NCBI GenBank assembly: GCA_963930775.1
Contig: OZ005696.1
Location: 9,044,980 to 9,108,979 of the forward strand
Length of the DNA stretch: 64,000 nt
Reading direction: 5' to 3'
Source: Cliona cf. orientalis
Taxonomy: Eukaryota > Porifera > Demospongiae > Clionaida > Clionaidae
Shown: one piece after another, positions 56,231-64,000 of the stretch
Layout: every line of letters starts with the position of its first letter
Numbering within the stretch: position 1 is the first letter of the stretch
Notes under the pieces: model-generated
Told to the model about the DNA's origin: nothing
The model's database searches: none
The model's input: only the letters and a program-made list of their open reading frames with translations
Translations under genes and position numbers: made by a program

Positions 56231-58774
56231 ATTAGCTACTTAACGTACTCTTGTTGACCCTTGGGCTGCCGTCTGGTAGTATGTCGAAGTTGGTGGATGT
56301 CTTCCCCGCGTTGATGTGACAGTTATACTCTGGCACTCCGCGCTCTAGAGTGGTGAGAAACTCCTTCGCCACTTCTGGCTCTCTCGTGATCAACAGGAAA
56401 TCGTCTACAAACCGGAGGAGCAGACCTTTGGGAGGATCGACTTTCGGCAGGCACTTCCTCTCCATATCAGCATAGTAGAACCTGCATCACAAAAGGTTGG
56501 ATATAAAAATTTTTTTTTCTCAGGAAATGATTCGATTTACCCACGGAGCATAGAAGAAATCTTGGAGCCTTGAGGTATGCCTTTAGTCAGTCTGAAGTAC
56601 TTGAAGCCAAGCTAAGAACGAAAATAAAACATGATATCTTGACAACTACCCATCGATCCCATATATATATACCTTGACTAGATTTCCAAAGAGGTGTTTC
56701 TTCAAAACGTCCTTCAGAGTATCTCTCTTCACTACTGGGTACATGATCTGAAACAAAGTAAATTATCAAGGAGCCTCCCCTTCCCTTCCCAAAATGATGA
56801 TTCACTAACTTGGTCGATCAAGATACAGTTTGCGTCCTGTACAGAAGAACTGAATGCAAACTCGTAGAATGGTTCCTTGTTCTCTGCTACAATGAATAAT
56901 TGCTCAAAATTAATAAAAATTGCTATTAGGATGGCTGCATTAAATCATAATGGGGTTACCCCTGGTAATTGCAGTCTTAATGAACCTTCTCTTCACTCCG
57001 CGCGATGTCAGATAGACCTTTGAATATCGACGTAATAGGTAGCTCTCCTGAGAAGAAAAAAACGTATAAGTAAAATTCACCAAAATGTCATATCAGTATC
57101 TTACTTGAGAGAGCACTTTGGTTACAATAATCTCAAAGAGCTTGTCAGGAAGAATGGAGTCGTAGCAGGTGGCTATGTCAGTGTGCACACAGAATAGGGG
57201 TCTAAACAAAATAGTTAACATTATGATCAGAGCGAGTGAGTGAGTGAGAAACAAATACGTTGGGTCTCTTACCCCTCCTGTTGAGGATTGACGCTTGCCT
57301 GTTGTGCTGCAAACTTCTTCAATTTTTGGTACACTTCATTTTTTCCGAAGCATGAACTTCCAACTAATTCCGGCCTTCTTTTCTGCAAAGGGAAGGAGGG
57401 AGAGATGAGAGGGAGAGAGAGAGAGAGAGATGAGAGGGAGGGAGAATTAATTGCCACAGACATGGCAAACCATTTCCATGTTCAGTATGTGAAAGGCAGC
57501 ATTCAGTTGGAAGTTCACGGAACTTGCTTTCTCACTGCTGGATGTCGTTGTGGACTGAAGGTTGATAATCGGCCGCACCCCTGTCAGTTCGGGAAGAAAC
57601 CGAAGCTTGGACACTCTAAGGGACTTTCCCTCATGACAAATCCACCGCATTTCACGCTATAATAAAATTATGGTTAAAATCATAACATCATCATCCAATT
57701 TACCAGTGAAATTTGAAAGAGCAATGAGTCTGTCCTCTCTTTGATGGCGAGCTTCTCCACACACGCCCACAGCTCTTTGTGGTAGTAGAAGATTTGGTTG
57801 CGACGTGACGAGTGCTCCGTCACATAAAAATATGCCTATGCACGCAGCAGCCATTAGCTACGTATTGAAGTTTTTTGCTTACCTTGATGGTTCGCACAAC
57901 CACTTCATCCATGAGCCAGTGCAGAAGCTTCCTGGCGAGCGGATAACTGGGTGGGTGTGGTTTACCACGCCCACTTGGAGACGGCAGCTTCAACCATTCA
58001 CAACTCGACAGCTTCGTACCAAAATAAAATTTCTATTGATTTATGCATCGTAAATATTCTACCTTGTATCCTTGCATGAGATCTTGGACGGTGATGGTCT
58101 CAAATTTTCCCAAACTGACAAATTTCTCCACTTGCTTGAAGAAGAGCTTCCTGTTTTGGGCGGAGCCCCAGATCGCCATGGGAACAAGGTGCCTCAGAAC
58201 GGCTTTCACAAATGCACAAACCTACCATACACAAAGAATGGTACTGACTACTACAGCAAAAAAAGTTAAAGCTTAAATTAATTTCCTCAATCCTCCCGGG
58301 CCCTTCAATTACTGCACAATCTCAGTACTAACTCCATCACAAACACTTCAGCTAACCTGATTGTATGTGAGTTTTCCCTGCGAGACCAGTTGAGCTATAA
58401 TCTCTTTCAAGGGTAGTGGGGATTCTTCGTGAGTCACTTGAGTTGGTTGCCCATGATGATTTTCACCCTCTCTACCAGCAGCAGCTTCTTCAGAGACACT
58501 TGTACCACCACCACCAGCCCTACCTGGGGCAGTAGCAGCTTTCTTCTTGGGCAACGAACCTTCACTTAGCTCAGGACGCGGTTGCTCGTTCGCTGTAGGT
58601 GGGGCAGAGGTAGCCAAGGAAAGGAGGTGGCTTGATAGAGGACAGTAGTGATTGAGCAGTCCACCGTAGTTAATCTTCACTCTAGAGTATGGCAAAAAAA
58701 CTATGCAAAATGGTATAGAGCTATCAAAATGTCAAAATTAACATTAAGCAATAGTACAGTTGGTTATAAAGTTA

Positions 58775-59170
58775 TACCGTAGAATCCCGCGATTACGCCC
58801 CCCCCCTCGCGCATAAGCCCCCCCTGCATTTTTAGCTCAAGTTCCTGCATAGGTACTTTTGTCTCGCGTATAAGCCCCCTCCCTGACTGTAAAATGGAGC
58901 CCATAAATCAACAAAAACAGCAGCTACAGCTAGCAAACTAGCTATTTGTGTCATACTAATAATATTATTATGCCTTACTTTGTCGTTTTTCTCGAGTTTT
59001 GCCCACCAAACAGCCAGAGAAAGTACAGAGATCGCGCGCCCACGTGGCATTCGATGGTCGGTAATGGTCGTCACACGGAAATGTAAGGATCCCGCGTATA
59101 AGCCCCCTCCCCACTTTTGCCCAATCCTAGCATGCACAAAGGGGGGGCGTAATCGCGGGATTCTACGGTA
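58775..59170. mobile_element. 396-bp MITE in the TERT-B intron between exons 8 and 9
   Basis: Begins TACCGTAGAATCCCGCGATT and ends in the reverse complement, with C-rich/G-rich subterminal runs (CGCATAAGCCCCCC modules). It is absent from the same intron of copy A, where AGTTGGTTATCACAGGAG is continuous. Confidence 0.85.
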
Positions 59171-61494
59171 CTAGGTATGAGTTGCAACAGGAGTTGAATT
59201 CTCTGCATATTAGTCTACTTACTTGTGATTGTACAGAAGCTGTTGAAAATGTGGCACCACTTGCTGCAATCGCTTCGAAAGCCGGAATGTCTGATAAGAA
59301 ACAGACAACAAAAATACAGCAATCAAGTGGGCAAATAGGTATAGCAGGCAACATTGTAAACTGACCTTTTGTTTGGGGTTATCTTGAAGAGGTGGCAGTC
59401 CTACCGAGACTGAGCTTGGTGCACCGCTGTCTAGGAGGGGAGCACTCTTTGATTCATCTCGGATTGGCCGACCTTCGAAAATGTGTGCCACCAGCTTCCT
59501 CGCTCCATTCACAGAAGGTTGCAGCTGCTGAAGGGCATCTGAGTGTGTGTGTTAACAAGTCATTGTGCTATGGACAACTGTATACACGTTTATTTGCATG
59601 TATGAGTAACTTCTAGTATTCCATCATGAGCTAGTGGTATGTACTTAAATCCACTCTCTGATACCTGATACTCACAAATGCTGGTGAATTTTTGCTTGGT
59701 TGCTGAGTAAAACATGAATCTTCTATTGACAAGCAATTTCTTCCTGTGTGAGCTGCAAGAAACAAACTTCTTTTTCAGTACAAACTCTGCAAACTAAGAC
59801 TTGTTAACTTACTTTTGGCTACCCGGCTTTTTGTCCACCTCTGTGTTTGTAGCCTTCTTCTTGAGCTTTCCTCTTCTATACTGCCTCAGTTGTTTCAAAT
59901 GTCTTTTAATACGCTTCCTTTTCTGGTGACTCACAACGTTGCTATATTTCAGCTTTTGTTCCAACTTTCTGATCATTTTCTTTTTTCTTTCTCTGTTCTT
60001 TTCCCTCTGTGCTTGTTTCTTTGCAGAGCTCATCAATGAGTATGGTACACGTGCTGCTCTCCTCTTCTGATGTCCAAGTAATCTGCTCCCAAAATTACGG
60101 CTAGGTCTGGGATGCGAATGGACTAAAGCTGTGTCAGAATTGGAATCAGAATCTGAACTCTTCCGATCACCACCGGTAGATTTGCAAATTGCATTAGTCT
60201 TGTTGGACACCTCTCCATTAGTTTGTGTAGTCATCCTATCTGGATCTGATGGTCTCTCAATTTCCATACCTTCTCCTTAGAGCAATAATTCATAAGGTGC
60301 AGATATGGTAATATGTTGCTGCTTACCTTCTGTCAAAGCAGCAGCAGTAGCTGATGATTGATCTTCTGACACATTATCAGTGGGAGGAACCTCCAGCCGC
60401 ACTCTCTTACTTGGAGGCCCATCATCTTGGGAGCGTTCGATCTGTCTCTTTCTCCTCTGCCTCTTTCTTTTTCTTCTGTCCTTTCTCTTCTTGTGACAGA
60501 GCCTGTCTCTCCGTTTCATTCGGTTCACGTGCCTCAGACGCCGATCAAGTGACCAGGGCCGCCTTCGAATGGGGATCACATTCGCAGTGAAGAGGCTGTA
60601 GATGGGAGTTCCTATAGTACGGATGGTGAACACAAGCAATAAAAGTATCAAGAATTATACGGAAATATCAATTTTCATGCAAAATTATATTGTTCAGCTG
60701 TACCAGTAATTTGCAGGTAGCAATCGTTCTCCAGTGGAATGAATATGGAGCAATACGTCAAGAGGCGCAGTAGCAAACCACTCCCAATCCTACATACACA
60801 GGGTAATGAAAATAGTTATTGTGCATGTACTACAAGATCTTGTTCAATATACGGACCGTTCATTCAATATCTCAAATCCGATATCCGCTAAGAATTCATA
60901 AAAGGGTGGCCGCTTTCGAGACAGTCTCAAGTCCACAGTGAATTTCTGCACGTGAAATGATAATCAAAACTTAATGATAATTAATAATGTTAATTGAAGC
61001 TTAATTAGCAGTTTTGTACTATAAACCTCACCTCAGTTGGTACAGCGCCAAGCACTGACCGTATTGGCGCTTGATCATTCCAGTCCAGAGTGCTGCTGTA
61101 CCCCGGGAGCACGGAAATGGCGGAAAGAGCTTGCGATGGGGTAATCTGGGACTCAAATAGTACTTGTAGACCGCCATTTTTGCACGCCAATAGTGCGCTA
61201 GAACACAGCTTGATGTAGGCCGCGGGGTCAGAGTCCTCGTAGAGATCGCACGATGGAAGGAGTCGCTCGATCGCAGTCTCTAGGCGGCAACTGCGCGGGT
61301 AGATCTTCTCAAGGATGATCTCCGCAGGGATCTTAGCAGCCGTACTGCATCGATGGCCCGGGAGAGACTGCATCATCATCGCGCTGTGTATCTAGCTCGG
61401 TCGGCGCTAAAAACGTGTGTTCGGGCATGCGCAGTGGCGCTCGGGACGCGTAAATAGGAACTAATGAGGTCAAAGTATATTGCTATGTTTTGTG

Positions 61495-62238
61495 ATGGCG
61501 GACGAAGCTGAGGATAACAACCCTGATAGTTTCCCTGGGCTGAACAAAACCCACGGCTTTTTCAAAGCCATCGAGAGGAATCAAAGAGACCGAGATCTCT
61601 ATCACAAACAAACAGAGGTTCACAATAAGCTAGATCTATAAAACTATTCAGGTGCTTGATCAAGAATCTTTTTGTTAATTAGGAGCGTCGAAGCTATGGT
61701 CGAAGTGAGGCAAGAAAAGGGAGACGCAGAGACAAGAAGCATCCAGAGAGAGGCATCTACCAGCCACCTCACGTGAGAAACAGGGAGACCACACCGAGGT
61801 CAGACACAAGCAATCCTGCCCCGGTGTACAAGCTGGAGATAGAAGTTGCTCCAAAACAGTGGCACAGGCAGAACATTGAAAAGGTACAAATTTTAATACT
61901 CTTGTATGTATGTGTGAGTATCACCTGAGCTGAATAGTTTCGATCACAAGGCTAGCTCCGCTGATCCTCCATGTAATTGTTCTATAATTATCAGGGGCTT
62001 ATCTACGGGGGGGGGGGGGGGGGGGGGATCAATACCACAGCTACCTCATGAAAATGGGTATATAGGACTACAATTATTTTTGTGACCATAAGCTTATTAT
62101 GATGTGTTCTTGCTGGTGTAGGTTGGTAGAGGAGGTGAGATTGCCAACAGCCTGAGGGAGCGCTACAGCCTCACCGAGATCCAGAGAGATGCCATTCAAG
62201 AGATGATTGAAGAATTCGAGCGATCCCTGAAACTATGA
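61495..62238 (+). CDS. Gene X, copy B: small conserved-looking hydrophilic protein
   Basis: Exons 61495-61617, 61683-61883 and 62122-62238 join in frame to 146 residues. It starts MADEAEDNNPDSFPGLNK, is highly charged (RNQRDRDLYHKQTE; KGRRRDKKHPERG), has a segment GIYQPPHVRNRE, then VYKLEIEVAPKQWHRQNIEK, and ends in a predicted helix LTEIQRDAIQEMIEEFERSL. The first intron has a weak donor (GAG|GTTCAC), but it is required by frame and conserved in copy A. No named family recognised; the pattern suggests an RNA- or complex-binding adaptor, which is only a guess. It pairs head-to-head with TERT exon 1. Confidence 0.65.
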
Positions 62239-62749
62239 AATTGGAATTAAAAAGGAGTGAGAAATGATAATTTTCGATCGTCCTCACCTGAATAATATCA
62301 TTATCCATGGTATACATGCACTGTTCACCGTGTAAACCTACAATATCATGGTTATGTATGATAAGATTCCAATGTACGAGACCAAACAGTCTCGAGCCAG
62401 TGTGAAAAATTTTGCCATTATTAATTTTTATCAAAATTAATATTTCTTCCTGCAAGTTCTGTGATCATGACATCGCATTATATATCATGGTATTGTATTT
62501 AGTGTGCATTATGGAACCTCATTACATGACAAACTTTACATATGTAGTGTAAGCTTTTGGATCACTTTTTTTTTACAAAAATTTTTCTCTTTTTTTGGTT
62601 TGTGTATAAAACAAAACAAAAAATTAGTGACATTGTTTGAATGAACAAATTTCCCTTCCACTTGTACAACAATAATAATTATTACTGTTAATAACACAGT
62701 ACAATTATTAATAATAGATGTCTCCTAATAATTTGATTTAGATAATAGA
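62239..62749. other. Convergent intergenic region between gene X-B and COPB2
   Basis: AT-rich; homology with the copy A side ends near 62479. Nothing else recognised. Confidence 0.5.
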
Positions 62750-64000
62750 TCAGTCCCCTTGGAGCAAATCGTCGTCATCCGCATCCAGATTTATGTCCTG
62801 TATGGTCATTTCAAAATTACCACTAAAACCTATGAACTTCGCTTAAATAGAAAACTCACTTGAGTGTCGATATCATCAAGCAGATCTTCATCGTCGAGGT
62901 CAAAGTTCATATCCTACAGAAGCAACAGCAAAAATTAATTATGATGTAAATACAGCACATGCGACTTAATTTCGCTTACATCATCAATTTTTTCCTGTGG
63001 TTTTCCTTCCCCTCCTGTGGGTGGAGCTACTTTCATGTCCTGCTCTGGCACGGCGGACGGGACTGGCATGGCTGACACACCCTGGGCAAGCTCCTCTAGA
63101 ACATTGCGCTCACTGGAATTCTGTTGAGAAGAAAGAATAATATACAATGTCGTGAGGGTGGAAGGGAGAGGGAGGGGGAGAGAGAGAGACTCACAGGTAC
63201 AGAGGTGAATGAAGCGGCAGGGAGAAGGGAACCTCTCTCTCTCTTGAGAAACTCCTCGGCCTGGAGTGCCTGCTTTAGCTCGGGGAAAAGGTTCTCATAC
63301 TCGGTAGGGTCGGCCAGGGACTGGGCTGCCTTGGAATTTGTTTTGGCTAAGTCTTCCCTCCACAACTCAACAACCCTGTAGGAAGAAAGGAGCCATAATT
63401 ACTACTGAAATAATAATTTTATTAGCCTGAAAGGTACCCAATTAAAATTTTGAATAGCAAAAGTATAATACCACATTGCTAAAAATATAATTTCACATAC
63501 ACATGCACACACACAATCAGCTCACCTAGAAATCTGGCTGGGGAGATATGTTCTAGCGAAGAAAGCCGCCTCGGGCAGTCTCCCCGTCTTGATCAGTATC
63601 TCCAGACACACCTCCAGTCGCCCGAGGAGAAAGTTGGTCAAGAAGCCAATATTGCTCTGACTCTCTTTGGCCGAGAGTTCAGATAGCTTCTCCATGGTTC
63701 CAGCGTCTCCTGCGCTAGTGGCTAGAAGAAGAAGACCGCCAAAGTCTTGAGCGTGGTAGAGACACTCCAAGGCAAGGCCAAACTGACACTTGGACATGGC
63801 CAGCTCAGCAAGCTGCTTCCATTTGGCCTCACTCTATGAGAGGGAGAGTAAGAGAGAGAGAAAAAGGGAGAGAGAGAAGGGGGGGGGGGAGGGGGGGGGG
63901 AGGGAGAGAGGTGAAAATCATGCACAAAACTGATGATAGCAGGGGCTTACTTCCAATTTCTTGGCTAGTTCATAGCCAATTCTGAGGTCCTTCAGCTGCA
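62750..64000 (-). CDS. COPB2: Coatomer subunit beta' (COPB2), C-terminal exons; 5' part beyond the right edge
   Basis: Subunit of the COPI vesicle coat in Golgi-to-ER traffic. Exons in transcription order: 63951-64000 (open to the right), 63526-63833, 63195-63375, 62980-63120, 62860-62913 and 62750-62797 with TGA at 62750. Conserved alpha-solenoid segments are GLLLLATSAGDAG, FLLGRLEVCLEILIKTGRLPEAA, FARTYLPSQIS, VVELWREDLAKTN and SLADPTEYENLFPELKQAL. The tail is acidic (DMNFDLDDEDLLDDIDTQ, DINLDADDDDLL), as in the family. The WD40 propellers lie outside the window. Nothing unusual is seen. Confidence 0.95.

Larger units (their letters stand above)
55557..61379 (-). pseudogene. TERT: TERT copy B, C-terminal extension missing, start codon altered
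   Basis: Orthologous exons 1-21 of copy A are present, including exon 1 (61032-61379), exon 2 (60857-60945), exon 20 (56249-56481) and exon 21 (55557-55640). Exons 22-27 are absent. Retained frames look intact: HTDIATCYDS, GIPQGSKISS, RFVDDFLLIT and EWCGFLV are all there, so TEN, TRBD and RT motifs through E survive while the thumb/C-terminal extension is gone. The ATG used in copy A is ACG here (ACGGCTGCTAAG), although an upstream in-frame ATGATGATG at 61371-61379 could serve. Substitutions include F to C before motif A and Q/E to L/K before GIPQGS. It is probably non-functional for telomere synthesis; a truncated product or an unmerged haplotype are alternatives. Confidence 0.85.

Overview
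The window is nuclear DNA of an animal. The genes are compact and intron-rich, with short AT-rich GT-AG introns, and gene pairs are divergently packed. Orthologues of mitofusin, selenoprotein K, the PAC/TMEM206 chloride channel, CDKAL1, telomerase reverse transcriptase (TERT) and beta'-COP are recognisable. Gene compactness, the TTATTATTAT-rich spacers and the many small inverted-repeat elements suggest a non-bilaterian animal, most likely a demosponge of the Amphimedon type. That taxonomic call is inference.

Layout. 1-20 kb is ordinary gene-dense host DNA: mitofusin (-, 3' end off the left edge) diverging from cytidine deaminase (+); an LRR protein (+); a type II membrane protein with an unrecognised cysteine-rich ectodomain (+), flanked by two copies of the last exon of selenoprotein K; selenoprotein K (-) diverging from the proton-activated chloride channel (+); an unrecognised acidic protein (-) diverging from CDKAL1 (+). 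62.7-64 kb is the 3' end of COPB2 (-).

20-62 kb is dominated by TERT. Copy A (-) has 27 recognisable exons with coherent phases, but exon 1 (53418-53729) is separated from exon 2 (27665-27753) by an intron of about 25.7 kb. Copy B (55557-61379, -) has exons 1 and 2 side by side, retains exons 1-21 (TEN, RNA-binding and reverse-transcriptase parts) and lacks the last six exons, which encode the C-terminal extension. Each TERT exon 1 is paired head-to-head with a copy of a small gene (gene X), frameshifted beside copy A and intact beside copy B. This is either a tandem duplication or two haplotypes assembled in series.

The 25.6 kb present in copy A but absent from copy B is a nest of mobile elements. 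It holds a MULE transposon of about 15.3 kb (27932-43261) whose transposase gene is spliced and decayed, with many MITEs and a DD34E transposase in its introns. Next to it lie tandem copies of a CpG-rich repeat, one of them split by an 8,360-bp DNA transposon (44119-52478). That transposon has an 8-bp target-site duplication, terminal inverted repeats of about 46 bp and inverted minisatellite arrays. It carries two convergent genes: a DDE-type transposase fused to an OTU cysteine-protease domain and a CXC domain (two frame breaks), and an intact five-exon DUF3987-like P-loop ATPase. The empty site for this transposon is preserved 0.5 kb away. I consider it the best candidate for an undescribed system here.

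Representative host coding exons were checked for reading-frame phase by hand; no alignment or search was run.
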